Shown here: piece by piece, positions 1 to 13,600 of the stretch | How the letters are laid out: each line of letters begins with the position of its first letter | Position numbering within the stretch: position 1 is the first letter of the stretch | NCBI RefSeq assembly: GCF_037975245.1 | Contig: NC_092568.1 | Coordinates: 22,966,501-23,030,500 of the forward strand | Length of the DNA: 64,000 bases | DNA from: Apostichopus japonicus | Lineage: Eukaryota; Echinodermata; Holothuroidea; Aspidochirotida; Stichopodidae | Reading direction: 5' to 3' | Position numbers and translations under genes: made by a program | The notes under the pieces: model-generated | Told to the model about the DNA's origin: nothing | The model's database searches: none | Seen by the model: only the letters and a program-made list of their open reading frames with translations

Positions 1-3000
1 TTCGTCAGGTATGTGTAAACAAATAAAATAAACACAATTAATTGCAACTATTCGTTTATTGTTAGCATCTTGTTTCGAAGCCATACATGAGAAAAGGCCA
101 CAGTCGAACTACACTATTTTTCGTTGATATATGGTTTTGCATGATAATGTTAAGTTTGTCTTAGTTTTGTAAAGTGTGATCCAGTCAGCTGAACGAGACA
201 ACGATTCCCTGCTAATTATGAATAACGCATGATATGGCAACAGTTGTGTAAGTTGGCACAAGCAGCGGAATATGAAGCGGTTTATATACATATACGGAGA
301 TTGTGTATACAGCCAAAGGCACATATTTAATTTATTAGACTAATCGAATGATGGATTACTATGCCATAAGAGAAGAACCAATGGAATTTTAATCTAACGA
401 CACAATTTATTTAAGGAAATCTGCCGGTTATGCGTTACTGATGGATCTGACTTCATACGTACGGTTTTTTAATTTTAATTAAGGCTGCTTAGCACGCATG
501 CGCACTAACGGCGCGGAGCTCACTTTTCTTGTTTTAAGTCTTGTGCGATTGAAAATGGAAAGTAGTTTTATGTTTGAAGTATGTTGTGGAAGAAAACAGG
601 GCGGGTGTGGAGGAGAGGGAACCCGAAAATTGGTATGTTAGATAAATCCATCATATACCTACCCTGGGGAATCCCATGGGTGTAGGTAGACCTTCTTTTA
701 AGGGGTTCCAATTCTTTTCTTGGGAAGGTTAAGGGATGACCTACTTGCTTCCACAATGTTTATTTTTTTTGGAGGGGCCTGACAGATATTTGTGGGTCCT
801 AAGACCCCGCTCTTTACCCTCTCCCGACCCAACGTCACTGGATACTACTCTGAAATGATGAGGCTTTAGTAACAAACGTAACTACCAAAATGAGCTACGG
901 GAAGCTGCATTATAAAAGGATCGATATCTCTAATTAAGATCAATCAATGTACCTTTCCTTGTAATAAATATACCAAATATTATTCTTTTTACAACACAAT
1001 CAAATAATTGACACAATTTTTACCAGACAAGGGGTAAAATTTAATGACAACATTCAAGATTTGTTGTTAGTGTTAATGTAATACAGAGAGTGTAAAATGT
1101 GGTACTGCATTAGCTAATATATCGCCAGTGGCCTTGAAATGGAGGACTGGATAAAAAACACCCTTATATATCGAAAGAGAAGGAAGAGCAAAAAGGAGGT
1201 TATCAAGACCACAGAGAAGAAATTTTAAAGAAAAAACTCACCTATAGTAATATCTGCATGAGCTATTATTTCATTGACCTGATATCCACTAGATCAGTTC
1301 TTGGTGTACTCTTCCATTATGGACTGTCACTATATATGATGATCAAGCATCAGGGTTTTATCTAGCACATTTTTAAGTTTCTATACACCACAGAAAAAGG
1401 AACACAATGTAAACTGCAACAATAATAAGGTATAGGGTGAAGATAGCTAGGATTAGAGTAGAACTACAAAGCTATAGCTGCATTCCATTTATGGAGTCGA
1501 CTGCATGCCAACCATTTTAGTTTTAGCAATGATGCATGGTAACTTACGGCTTTAAATTGAAGCAAATTTCTCAGTTTGTTGACACTTGTTTTGTATTGGG
1601 GCAAAGGCGGTACGCTGGGGTGAGAGGGGGGGGGGGGAGGAAGGGAGGAGAAAGGGAATGCCTGCGGCAATGTGGGACTGCGGACAATACTCTGTATTTG
1701 TAGAGCATCGGTGAGTGTGGGGTGTTGTCGGTCGAGCATTTTGTTTCCTAGGGTTTCAGTTTTGGGTCCGTTGCACCGTTTCGGGTTAAGCCTTTTTTTT
1801 TTGGGGGGGGGGGGTCCGCTGGACGTGTCACGTGGAAAGCAACAGTAATATATACATAGCGCAATGATTTATGTGGTGTAATTATAGGAGGGGATACGGG
1901 CAATCGTTTAATTCATTTTCATATTGTTATCGATATACTATTGTCAACTCAACAACTGCTGATGTTGCGGGTAACGAAGCCAGTGTAATGCTTGTAGTCT
2001 GCTTATATACAAGTCAGTGCATGATCATACATGTGACCCGACATACAAAACGTTAAAGTTTGATATATTCTGGTTCGTTGGTATAGAAGAAGAAAATATA
2101 AAGAAACTATACGGTATATTTGCATATTCAGTTTCTTAATTTGCATATTCTTCTAAGCTATTTGCATATTCCTTCTCGGTTTTGCTGGAATTTATCAATC
2201 TATCTTATCTTGGGTTGTGAAGTAAAAAAGGAAATAAAATAGGAATGAGTGATGATAGCGATTAATTTAACTAAGTTGTGACCGTAATCTACCTTTACAA
2301 CAACTTCCAATGTAAACTATTGAGGCTTGAGTTACCGTTAGACTTGACAAATTAAAGAAAAAAAGAGAACAAGAAAGTAAAACTTAAATAGAATGGAAGA
2401 GAGATGAAGCAAATAGGTTACAAGAGGAACGATTTTATCTGCTTTGTGCTGATATGTTACTTTACGCATGCATGAATATACATTGACGTTAGTGTAAATA
2501 CCATATTAACACAATTACAGGTATATTGTTAAGTTGTCAACCTAAGTTCGCATGCATTGGTTTTTGTCATAGTCTATTTCGCATGATACATTCTCAGTTA
2601 AAAAAGAGTTACCTGATCGAGCAAAACGAACAAGAGTATGGGTGGAACTAGTCTGTGAACTATAGACAGGGAATGTTCAATCTATGATAACGTTGATTGT
2701 CACAATTTGGTATAAGTTTACTATGATGTTACCTAATTATCGAGATAATAATGTGTGAATGCAGCCGATTCACACAGAGATTACAGTAACTATACTGTCA
2801 ATCTTAAAGTTTTGTACCACAGTAAATACTGGATTGGGAAATGCATATCTGATGTGTCACACGGGGTCTTTGTGAGCCAGGACGAGCCCTATGAAACATC
2901 AATGGCACCTGATTTCCTTTCAAATCTTCTGTTTTTTTTTCCAGTCTATTTCGAAAGTTACACTTCATTATTCATCATTACATTATTTCACGGGCCCCCT

Positions 3001-4115
3001 AATGGGTCATCATCCCCATAGGCGGTACACGCATCTGACCCCTTATCTTCAGTCAGGCCTGGCGCCACATCAAGGTGTGAATATATAATTCATGGAGACT
3101 AAAAATATAAAAAGACATCAAGTATTATATGTGAATCACATTCATGTTACAATAATATCACATTTTATAAATATGAAATAAAGTTATGTTGGTTAAGGTT
3201 TTCAACTAATAGGTAATATATTATTGACGTTTCATGATATTCAATACGAACAATGCGCCATATGTATATCTCGGAAGAGGAATTGACGTTTTCCAAGCAC
3301 CCTTTTGCCATTCTGGAAAATTTTTCAATTGCTCTCAACTTGCTATTAATAAAGTTTTGTAAATGTGTCTGGGGAGGTGACATTTTTAAAAAGTATTGGA
3401 ATTTCCTGCTACATTCTGAATTTATCTTCTTTTGATGAAAAGCTTGGATGATTTGGCTAAATTCAGCATCTTCACTATAGTTTGACATTACCTTACTTGC
3501 AGCAAAATTCACACGATGCAAGGAAAATAAGACTGCATATCTAAATCAATGCAAGTATGCACATTTTTTATTTTACATTATATTGGGACTACACCATATT
3601 TAAATACAAAATCATTCCTATACATGTTAGTGATAAATTACATGAAGAAATATTAACATGGTTAAAAACGACTTAGTAAGCTATTTTAATGATTTAATTT
3701 AGCTTCGTATAATTTTCAATGCAGTATATATTTTGTTTCTAATATGCATGCAATTAAAGTATGCTTTTGCGACAACTTTCATGACATAAACAGTGTACAT
3801 GAGGTAAACTTTGAATAAGACTTGATATAACAGTAAACTCATTCATTTTACAAGAAAGGTTCTGCGTTCCTTTATACTGAATCAAATGCAGCGTCTATCT
3901 GACCACAGCTTTACTTTTGTACTGAAGTTGCCAGTGCAAACAAAGCTAAATTGATTCCCTGCGTTTCGAAAAGGAAATATACAAAACTGTTCATTTTCCA
4001 AACATGGAACTTCGTTTAAGCTGCTTATCTGACGAACCATGAAAAATGAAAAGGTTTCACCCAGCCAATATCAGCAAAAACGTTTCATTTATTAAGAAAT
4101 TAATTAAAAAATTTT
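1..4115. other. Gene-free stretch, left edge
   Basis: AT-rich DNA with G-runs at 1626-1640 and 1800-1815. A TTTGCATATTC motif repeats several times at 2118-2170. Open frames are short, overlap on both strands and show no family motifs. Nothing supportable as a gene. Confidence 0.6.
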
Positions 4116-4275
4116 AATTTTTTTTTTAATTATCATTCCATCAAGTATCCAAACAATGTACAGTTCATAATAACATATACTTTATGACCATTAGTCAATG
4201 TTATCCACAACAACTAATAAATCATTTAACTTCAAATAAAGATTTCCAGTTATGCCATCTGATATCAAATGCATT

Positions 4276-4650
4276 TTACTTACAATTAGTTTGATACATA
4301 AACTTTTCTTTTAAATAAAAATTCTTAAGATCAATTTTACCATAGCTAAATGAAGGTTTCTCTTTTTTAACCTTACTTTTGTACAAACAGAATTTCAGAA
4401 CCAGAAGGATGTTATTAAACACATAGTCTTTGTACAAATAATTTACAAACAGAAGAAGCTCTTTAATAACTGCAATATTGATATTCGATTTGATTTTCTC
4501 ATCTGCCACCCCACAAAAAGTGCACAATGGATCATTGGTTTTGCCAATTTTAACCATGAGAGTATTGGTCCCTAAAATTCTGTTAAGAAGACGAAATTTG
4601 AACCAACGAAGCTTCACCTCAGAAGTACATTTCCAGTTGTATGAGCACAC
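4276..4650 (-). pseudogene. LINE C-terminal zinc-binding segment
   Basis: The minus-strand frame includes LRWFKFRLLNRILGTNTLM followed by a CTFC pair, the pattern of the reverse-transcriptase-associated zinc finger at the end of L1-type ORF2. It continues to a stop at 4276. It is out of frame with the upstream reverse transcriptase pieces. Confidence 0.65.
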
Positions 4651-5206
4651 CTTATACCAATCTACTTCAGAAAAAAAGTGGGGACAAGAGCATGTTCCAT
4701 TTGTGAATGCATTTATATTGGTCCTTATTATTTTGTAATAAAATATTATGAAACCTTTTACACCCTTTTGGATACATAAGAACAGTATTTATATGAAAGC
4801 CTTGAAATGGGAGTGCAAGAGAATTATTTCTCTGGCCTAAAAGACCAGAAAAAGATTTCTGTATTGCCTTTTTAATACCATGCAAGTAAAGAAAATTTGT
4901 TCTCACATCATATTTTGTATAAATCTCATCAGCAGATTAGAACTCACCCTTAGAGTTTATCAGTTATTAACATATAAAATACCATGTCTTCGCCAATCTT
5001 TATACAAAATGCATATATTACCCACCTTAATTTTTTCGTTGTGCCAAATACTGGACCTTAAAACATCATGAATATTTTGGGGGTTGAGCGAAACAGTGAA
5101 ATCCTTCTAGGCTGAGAAAAACTTTTCCAAAAGGTATTTTTACTTTCTTTAATGACGCTATCCCAATAAGTACCAGAAGTGTAGTCAAGATTACAACTAG
5201 GAGTAT

Positions 5207-6660
5207 TCACTTATATAAATTATACATCCTACTGTCAATGTTGTATTTAAGCAATCTACGAATCCAAGTAATTTTAAGTGCCTTCTCGAAAGGTTCAAAT
5301 TGAATCATGCCAGCACCATCTTTTGTAACGGGAGGCGCCATTTGATTTCTACTGATCCTATCAACTTTACCTCTCCATACAAAGTTATAAAACTTGGAAT
5401 TAATCTCCTTGATAATTTCTTTACTTGGGGTTGGAAGTGAAAGAAGGAGATGGTTCAATTTTTGCAACGAAAGGGATTTAACCACTTGTCAACTATTCGA
5501 CCTAAAGCTTTCAAAAACCTCTTTGACCAGTGGGGAATTTGTTTTGTAATAGCTTGCATAGTAGTAATATAATTTACATTCACAATAACATCCAATTGAG
5601 TACACAATTTTGTCCCAATATAACTGAATATATTATCTCCAACCCAAGATAAGTAATAAGTCCTATATAAAACACCATCACTACCTTTCTTTGATCCTAT
5701 CCAAACAGCACTAGTTTAATCCATGTTAATTTTCATACCAGAAATATTATGGAAAAAGAATTTTCAGTGCCATCTAAAAAAAATAGTTGTGTCCTCGGCA
5801 TATTGTAAAACTTTATAATCCATATCACCTATGGTGATACCCTTAATATCCACACAATTATTAATGGCAATGTTTAAAATCTGAGAACACAGAAGAAAAA
5901 TATAAGGTGAAAAACCACCCCCTTGACGGCATCCCGATTTAATATCAAAAAATCGGGTCATGTGGCCATTGACTAAGACTGAAGATTGTGCATTTTTGTA
6001 AAAAGACTGAGATCCATCTTTTAAAGCCTTCCCTTAAATTATACAAATCTAGCGTTTTGAAAATAAATTCATGTGAAACTGAGTCGAATGCCTTTTTCAA
6101 AATCAATTAAAAGTAAGAGACCTGGAATATTATTTAAACTCGGTGTATAACTCATAATATCGTAAACATGTCTTATATTCTCCCCAATGAATCTACCTGC
6201 CATAAACCCTGACTGATCAGAACTAATCAAATAAGGTAAAACTTGCTTTAACCTGTTGGCAATACATGATGATGCAAGCTTGTAGGATACATTAAGGAGA
6301 GAGATTGCCGAAGCCAGTTTTTCAAGAGATGTCGTGGCTTTTGCCCTTTGGAAGCAGTGTAATTTTACCACGTCTTTGTGTGATTGAAAGACAACCAGTA
6401 TCAAAGGATTCATTCAGTGACCTTCATAAAAACCACGAGAGATCGTTAAAAAACACTTTATAGAATTCAACAGTATAACCATCTAAACCAGGACTCTTGT
6501 TATTACTCATCCTTTTGAGGGCACTTAGAAGTTCATCATGCTGAATTGGGCCATCAAGACCCTCACTTTGTTCACAATGTAAACAAGTAAAATTATCAGT
6601 TTTTACAAAATCTTTGTAACATAACATCATGGGTATTTCTTGCAATCATACAACTTTTTG
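5207..6660 (-). pseudogene. LINE reverse transcriptase domain, broken
   Basis: Pieces of the reverse transcriptase follow the endonuclease on the minus strand. ALKRMSNNKSPGLDGYTVEF and the SYKLASSCIANRLKQVLP segment are fingers motifs; DQSGFMAGRFIGENIRHVYD and LLLLIDFEKG mark the region of the first catalytic Asp. SGCRQGGGFSPYIFLL is followed by the active-site box as YAEDT instead of YADD, a further sign of decay. KFYNFVWRGK...GAGMIQFEPFEKALKITW is the downstream connection segment. Stops and frameshifts separate all of these. Confidence 0.82.
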
Positions 6661-7106
6661 TAAAAAGCCAGTTTCATCTAAAATGGCCTTGTTGGTAAAT
6701 TTACGAGTACCATCCGATCCATTAATTGTTTGAATCGTTTTATTTGCACAATTTCTTTTCTCTAGACTCAAGAAATACGAGGAGGGGTTTTCACCAGTTT
6801 CTAACCATATGACTCTGGACCGCAATATGCCCCCCCCCCCATCTTTGTTTTACGCAAAGATTCAAGCTCGTTATTTTTGTCTTTGAGAGTCTCAAGATGA
6901 TTCAGATCCAAAATGTTATGATGGCGCTCAAGATTTTCAATTTCGGTCAAAAGGTCAGATTCCCTGCGACTATACCTTCCTTTTTCTTAAATGAAGAGTA
7001 TGAAATTGATTTCCCCCGTATCTCTAATAAAAGAGCGTCGAAAAATAAGTTATCCCTGATAAGGAAATTTAGATCACAAGGATGGATATCAGAGATTCGC
7101 TCTGGA

Positions 7107-7960
7107 TTATAGGGGGTAGCAGCATATATACTGTTGAATAACCTCGTTTATTGTACCTTTAACCATGATGATATAATCAATATCCTTCAAAAGTGAATTA
7201 TTAAATTTCCAATAACTTTTCCCTCTTGGTAAATCATTCAAACTGAACTGAGTTGTAACAATAGAGTGGTCTGTTCTATATCCCGGCAAAATATCTGTAC
7301 TTGTGGTAAAATTCAATAACTCTTCTGAAACTAAAAAGAAGTCCAGTCTACTCATTTTTAAGGGAGTGGGTTGTTTCCAAGTATATCCTCACATCTTCAT
7401 TAATACATTTCCATACATCAACAACATTCAACACTTGAATTAAATCAAGAACAACCTTTCTTGCATTTGGGTTATTAATGTGAATACAGTTGTATGTATC
7501 AAGATTATAGGATCAATAACCAAATTCCAATCCCCACAAATCACATAATTTATATTCTGAAAATCCTCCAAAACTGTCATAATATTGTGATAAAACTTAA
7601 GTGTATATTTGTTTGAGCCGTACAAAGAACAAAGAGTAAATCTTTTATCACAGAAACTTAAATCAATTGCAACATAGTTACCCTCCTCGTCTATCTTTGT
7701 ACTATGGATTGTATAATCAAAGTTATTATTACACAAGATTACAATTGAGAGTTTAAATAACTACAAAAATATTCCCCTGTCCACTCTTTATCAAGAACTT
7801 GTTTAAAATTAATATCAAAGTGTGTATCTTGCAGGCAATAAATCATATTATTTTTACTCTTCAAATAATTTAAGACATCAAACCTTTCCTTATTATCTGA
7901 GAGGCCACGACAATTCAATGTAATAATTTTAACATCTGTACTATTAGCCATAAAAACCAT
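7107..7960 (-). pseudogene. LINE endonuclease domain, broken
   Basis: Three consecutive pieces on the minus strand carry the apurinic-like endonuclease of the LINE. They include ITLNCRGLSDNKERFDVL and YCLQDTHF near the N-terminus, YVAIDLSFCDKRFTLCSLYG and VICGDWNLVIDP in the middle, and SRLDFFLVSEELLNF with YRTDHSIV at the end. The last contains the Asp-His pair of the catalytic core. Frameshifts near 7739 and between 7440 and 7355 separate the pieces. No intact enzyme can be made. Confidence 0.8.
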
Positions 7961-7980
7961 CAGTTTATATCAAAAATTTT

Positions 7981-10195
7981 ACATAATTGATCATGCATAA
8001 TAATAATAATAATAACATCGGGCATAAAAACATCAACCATGTGCATACCTACATAGACCATTGACTCTGTATTCAGGAATGTGAATAATATAATACTGGT
8101 ACTACTAGTAAACGACATGTTTTAAAGCACCACCTTTTGATCTATCGGTAACTGTGCAAATTGTTACAGCCTAATGTCTCCACAGTAATAAGCCTACCAG
8201 TGAGCAGAGAGGACAGAATTACGGATATTAACTTTTAATCTAGGATAATTGTAAGAGTATACAGACACCCCGGCTCGTTGAGGAACCGCGGCAGAACAAA
8301 GCATGCCCACCCCATTCATTGCGCCAATACACAGCATCCTTGGAGGTACTATATGATTGTCCTGTAAAAGGAATACATCCTTTGACTGAGCATAAAGAAA
8401 GGCGAAAAAATTTCTTCTCTTTTAAGCCTGCCTAATGCCACGGACGTTACAGGTGATTATACTTAAACCAGCCATTTAACAAAGCAGAGTTAGAATGCAA
8501 TACGTAGAGAAGAACAATATGTGATAACAGTGATGGTGACATAAGAAAATAGCAATGTAAATTTACTTGGCTTCTACGAGACTCACGTACGTGTAAGGTC
8601 AATAAAGTTAAAGAGATGGTACAAGATAAGATATACAAACAATTAAACACAAAACAAACATCATACAAGAAGTGAAAAGTTCCCGCTCTTCCAAGGGTGA
8701 AAAACACGCCGGGAGAATACTTCGTAAAAGGATCCATAAATGAAATGAAAACGAACCTTCCGATGCTGAAGTTACTGCGTTATGGGCGAAGTAGCAATAC
8801 ATAAATACTGTACACAAATGCTACACATCGACAGGGGAAGCATGAAGACCTGACAGAGACATGAGGCCATTACGTAATACAATACATATGTGAAGTTACT
8901 TGAATAAATATGGCTTCCTCTTCTCTGCCCCTCCAACAGCCCCCAGAGAATCTCAAGCGCAAACCGTTCTGGTACAATTCTTGAACTTGCGAGGCCCACT
9001 TCCTCTTCTCCTTCAAGTCGGTCGTAGTGAAATCGTCTATTATATAATAATCTTCAGTTGATAGGGCCTATCTAGCTTTCTTTAAAATGTTAATCTTATC
9101 CTGGTAAAAGGAGACCTTTTACAAGGAAGTGTCTGTCCCTTCCTCTTTCCATTTTGCCGTCCCTGTGCGCCCTTTCAATCTTACAAGCACTAATTCCGAC
9201 TTCCTCGAAGAGCTAATATTCATTTTCATTCATTATGACATATTTCAGCCATAAACAACACCGATGGGCAATTGAAAACTATGTAAAAACATAAGATCAA
9301 ACATTATGTTATGTATTTCCTTTTTCCAAACGCACGTAATGACTTAAAAAAAAGCCTTAAAGATTGTACTCCTTCATATAAGTAATTATTATATCATAAA
9401 CCAAATCACTTGCTAGACGTTCGCCCCAAATTGTATTTGTAAATTAGGCTCACGGCTATTTCAAGTCTCAAATGATAAAAATGTGAATCATTCAGTTGAT
9501 AACTGGCGTGCTGAAAATAATAACATCGGATCAGGCACTTAAGCAACCACCAAAATATGAATGTTGTGTTCTACGTGGAACGGGAGAAAATGTAATACTT
9601 TAGGAACAGTTCTAAGAGTAGATTGTTACACAACCCAAATTCTCTAGAAAAGCTACAAATTGTTTATCCATCTTTCATAACTGACCAATTATTTTTTATT
9701 TTAGCCTAAAACGCCGTGACAGTAACTACACTGAACCAGCTTTTTTCCCCCAAGAAATATCGGATATGTTGCTCCCAAAAAGTATCACATTTCAAACTTT
9801 GACTTTCAAAGCAGACGTGGTGGTGGAGCCTAGCCTATACTTTTTATACCGTACGATAAAATAATAAGCATTCACTGGCTAGGCATAGTCTTCACATTTT
9901 AGTGTGAGAAGATATACTTCACTGTGGTCAATAAGGTTACAGAACCTATTGCGAATCTCATATTTTGGTTATTCCGTTAAATAACAGGCAAGTGTGACCG
10001 CTTTAAGGCCCCTCGAGAAGGTAGAGAAATTGCACAACGCACTTAACTGCTATACGACCTAATTTTCAATAGTCGTTGAAACCCAATTTTGTTGAAAATC
10101 AGCAGTTGTTAGTCGTGAACCGCCTCAAAATGCACAACCGTGGCCGACTGTCAGTCGGGTTAGCGATACCTGCTGACTTTTCACGAGACTGAGCA
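7981..10195. other. Gene-free stretch between the minus-strand LINE and the 10.2-kb MITE
   Basis: It may contain the LINE's 5' part, but I see no ORF1 motif. Overlapping minus-strand frames at 8447-8999 are hydrophobic but lack splice context or recognisable motifs. Confidence 0.5.
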
Positions 10196-10204
10196 GAAGC
10201 GAAT

Positions 10205-10565
10205 GGTTGCCGGACAAGTACCCCCCTGACAATTACCCCCAGACATACACCCCTGAAGACAAATGCCACCCAGGATAAGTACCCCCAGACAATTACCCCC
10301 GAGGACAAGTACCCCCGAGGACAATTACCCCCGAGGACAATTACCCCCACCCCCTGGCAATTACCTCCAGGCAAACTCCACCCGCGCAATGCACCGGCAC
10401 AGATACTTCACCCAGGATACTAACCGAACTAAACCAGAATAAACTCAAGTCCCCACCCCCTCCACCGCGGGGTAATTGTCCGGTGGGTAATCGTCCGGGG
10501 GTTATTCACGGGGGGGGGGGTGTAATTGTCCCGGGGTATTTGTCTGGGGGTATTTGTCCGGTCAC
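10205..10565. mobile_element. Non-autonomous inverted-repeat element (MITE) with C-rich/G-rich arms
   Basis: A 361-bp element is flanked by the perfect 9-bp direct repeat GAAGCGAAT (10196-10204 and 10566-10574). Its ends are near-matching inverted repeats: GGTTGCCGGACAAGTACCCC on the left against GTGACCGGACAAATACCCCC read inwards from the right. The left arm is built of repeats such as GACAATTACCCCC and GACAAGTACCCCC, and the right arm of GGGTAATTGTCC types, so one strand could fold back on itself. It has no coding capacity; the open frames across it are artefacts of the repeats. The target duplication length suggests a 9-bp-duplicating DNA transposon superfamily, not assigned. Confidence 0.75.
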
Positions 10566-10585
10566 GAAGCGAATAACTTGATAGG

Positions 10586-10591
10586 TTTAAT
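10586..10591 (-). promoter_or_regulatory. Possible polyadenylation signal (ATTAAA) of TMEM26-like paralogue 1
   Basis: On the minus strand ATTAAA lies about 70 bases after the stop codon at 10660. It is the commonest variant of AATAAA. The inverted-repeat element at 10205-10565 begins about 20 bases further on, so the 3' end of this transcript would fall at or inside that insertion. Seen only as a hexamer; no transcript evidence. Confidence 0.3.
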
Positions 10592-10659
10592 CTTGTTCAG
10601 TACATTGTATAGCATACACAAATGAAAGTGTCCGATATCTCTCCCTGAAAATGAACGTT

Positions 10660-13600
10660 CTAATGCTGCGATGGACGCCCAATGCTTCTTATACTCCTTC
10701 TGATACTGGCAGGCACAAGTGACTCTTCCATTGCCGCAAGCAAACGGTACGACAAGATGATAATCAAAATGGTGTTCTTGCAAGTGTAGAATAGTAGATT
10801 AGAAAATATGTTGATGTCCTCGAAATATTTTAACATGACGTACAATCGAGCCGCGAGATAAATACCGTCTTGAAACAAAAGACTGGTGAGAATGGAAACA
10901 AGTTCACCCTCGACGAAACGACGACAACTTGATTTCTTGGCCCTCAACTTTCTATCACGACGAGTCGTAGTTGTACTACGATCGCTATCTTCCTTCTCAT
11001 CGGAACTTTTCCCTTTGTTAGAGAAAACAAGTTTCAGATTGAGACCAAATTGACAGAGACTCAATGACCAAACACTCGTCATAATAATATGCAGTTTTTT
11101 GAAGTCTCCATCACGAGAACTTAGTTCGTACAACAGTTCGGAATTTTGGGTGAAAAACTCCAGCATATCACAGGCCATTCCATAAAACGAAACCATCATT
11201 TGAGAGAGTTGTCCTCTGGTTACAAACCCTTTTGGTCCAATCATCCGCCCTATCACTATTATTACCATCATTGTCTGGACAAGGAGTGTATGAGGGACTA
11301 AACTGCGGCGGTGTTTCCATAGCTGTGTTGATAGATAATAAAAAAATACACGTATCTGTAATTTTAAATTGTAACCTAAGTTGTAGTTTAAGTACATGAC
11401 TTGTATCAAAATAAGCCTTCCATAAAGGTACAATGTAAAGGCATTATGTACGTCAAAACTGTACATTTTTTGTACGTCAAGTTAATTGGAATGAGAAAAC
11501 ACTTAATCCTCTTTGTTATTATGCACTCTTTCATGTTTCTTGAAGCGCCTACATTCATCTTTTCAATGGCGGGTTGCAATGTGATAATGCACACAAAATG
11601 ATAAACAACGCCATCGTATGACCTGCATATCTTCGTATCACGCTCCAAGATGACGCCAGACGGCGTCTACATTTTTTACAGGACACCAATAAAAATTCCC
11701 CGAATTATCATTACTTCGTATAATTAATGATAGAAAGAATAATCATTCAGTTACATTTGTACGATGTTAGGGTACTAATGGATTACAGTGGATCAAGTTC
11801 TTTGGTTTTTGTGCCCACACTCTCTACTCTGGTCTGGGGTGACTTTTTTTCAAAGGTTAAGTCCATAAATACCCTGATACCCCACCAGACCAATGGAGAT
11901 TTTGTTTGTGTCGTACAAAGTCTGTTTAAAATTTTTTTTTTTGCTTCCATCCCATTTTACTATAAGAAAGGAATGATGGTAGCTTAATGTCTCCTTATAG
12001 AGAAATACAAAATTATGAATGCAATGCTTTTAAAAGTAATGTATGGAGACAAAGATCTGTTCACGGCTCTATGGTTGGAAGCGTTAAAAGGGATACAAGT
12101 TTATTTTTGTCCTATCAGAGGGACAGTTGTACATGCATAAATTGTAGACATCCATTAATCATTTAATGATTAATAAGATTGCTGTACAGTATATGAGAAA
12201 GAAACAAAGAAACATATAACGCTAATCGTGGTTATAGACTACCAGAAATCAACTTGTGACTTCTTTTACTATTCCTGACTATTCCCACTGCAAGTGACAG
12301 CTTTGATTGTTGAAGTAAGTCACATTTGGTATAGTCCCGACATCTCTAACAAGTATATTCACCTGAGCAAATTCAATGTTCGTAATGTGAAATAAAATAG
12401 TGCAGTATATACTCCTATGTTTTGAAGTATTTTATTCTTTAATAATCATCTCTGAAGAGGAAGACAGCAGCCCTGAAGATTTGAATTATTTGAAGCACTT
12501 GAAAATTTGGGAGACAATTAAGTATTCGATTATTTGCTCTACAAACATTGTACATAGGAGAGTTATAATTAAAATAGCTGCATCATTTGTCCTGCTCCAA
12601 TTTCAACATGACAATATAAAAAAACCTGCCTTCAAAAGACACTTTCAAAAGTACGTTCCAGGAGTGTCCTCAACTTTTAACTTTGAGATAATGAGAATCT
12701 TTTTTAAATAGGGCAAAAAGATGCCCTGCGATACCAAGGAGATGCAGTCCAAAATGCTTGTTGAATTTTGAACATCAGCATAGCCATTATTTGACTCCCT
12801 AGTATATCTGGGGAAACAAGTATGATAGTGATGACATTTAAAACATTTAAAGTATACACTGAGATAGTAAAATCAGGGAGTTTCCATAACAACTACGGTA
12901 CCTGGTCAAATTGAGTTCATGTCAATGTATGTATCATCTACTAGATGCAAGAAGCTATTTCATTTATTTAATTTTATGTAGATGATATAATATTTGATAT
13001 CAAATATGTTCATGTTAAACTATACGTGGACATGTAATCCAATTAATGTCATTGTATGAACACATTTATCATTAGTTTACCATTCTTATTCCCTGCGTCT
13101 ACAAATCATAAAAATTACTATTAGAAACCGAAAAGGGGGAAATAATAACATTTTAAATTTCGACATAATATTGGATCATAATGCAACTGCTCACACTTTA
13201 CACCATAATGTCTGAGACTATAGCAGTGTTCATTGCCATCCAGAGACAGTAGGTTAGTCCCAACGTGCTAATGTGGCATCGAGTAACATGGAGTCTTTTT
13301 CTTCTGATATCCGACATTACTTGCAATACTTCACGAGTTATTGGTCCACCTACTAGAAATACTCGTTCATTTACCAAACCATATCATTTTCTTTTATGGC
13401 GCTATTCGATATTAGCTATTAAAAATTAGTATCTAAGTATTACTTTTGAAGTAACATCAAGGATCGAATGAAAGTGTGGGGATAAGGGGGGACACAGAAT
13501 CGGCATTTTCCAATACAAAACGTTAGGGGAGAGCATTAATTATGCAGGCTCATGGAACTCGAATCTTTTAATTTGCAAAGCTCTGCAAAAAGTAATATTT

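Larger units (their letters stand above)
4116..7980 (-). mobile_element. Degenerate L1/Tx1-like non-LTR retrotransposon (endonuclease-RT), minus strand
   Basis: Reading from 7.98 kb down, the relic holds an AP-like endonuclease, a reverse transcriptase and a C-terminal zinc-binding segment in the normal order, followed by a 3' UTR and an A-rich tail (a T run on the plus strand near 4119-4130). Frameshifts and stops split the ORF into at least nine pieces, so it is not functional. No ORF1 or clear 5' end is recognisable above 8 kb. Motif style (ITLNCRGL, YCLQDTHF, ICGDWNLV, RTDHSIV, GFMAGRFIGENIR) is that of the Tx1 branch of L1 elements common in aquatic animals. Exact boundaries and target duplication were not resolved. 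Confidence 0.85.

Noticed and set aside
8447-8999. Overlapping hydrophobic minus-strand frames, possibly a membrane protein
   Set aside because: No start or splice context, no motif, and neighbouring frames are equally open.
10099-10389. Gly/Val-rich 96-codon frame
   Set aside because: Lies almost wholly in the inverted-repeat element at 10205-10565.
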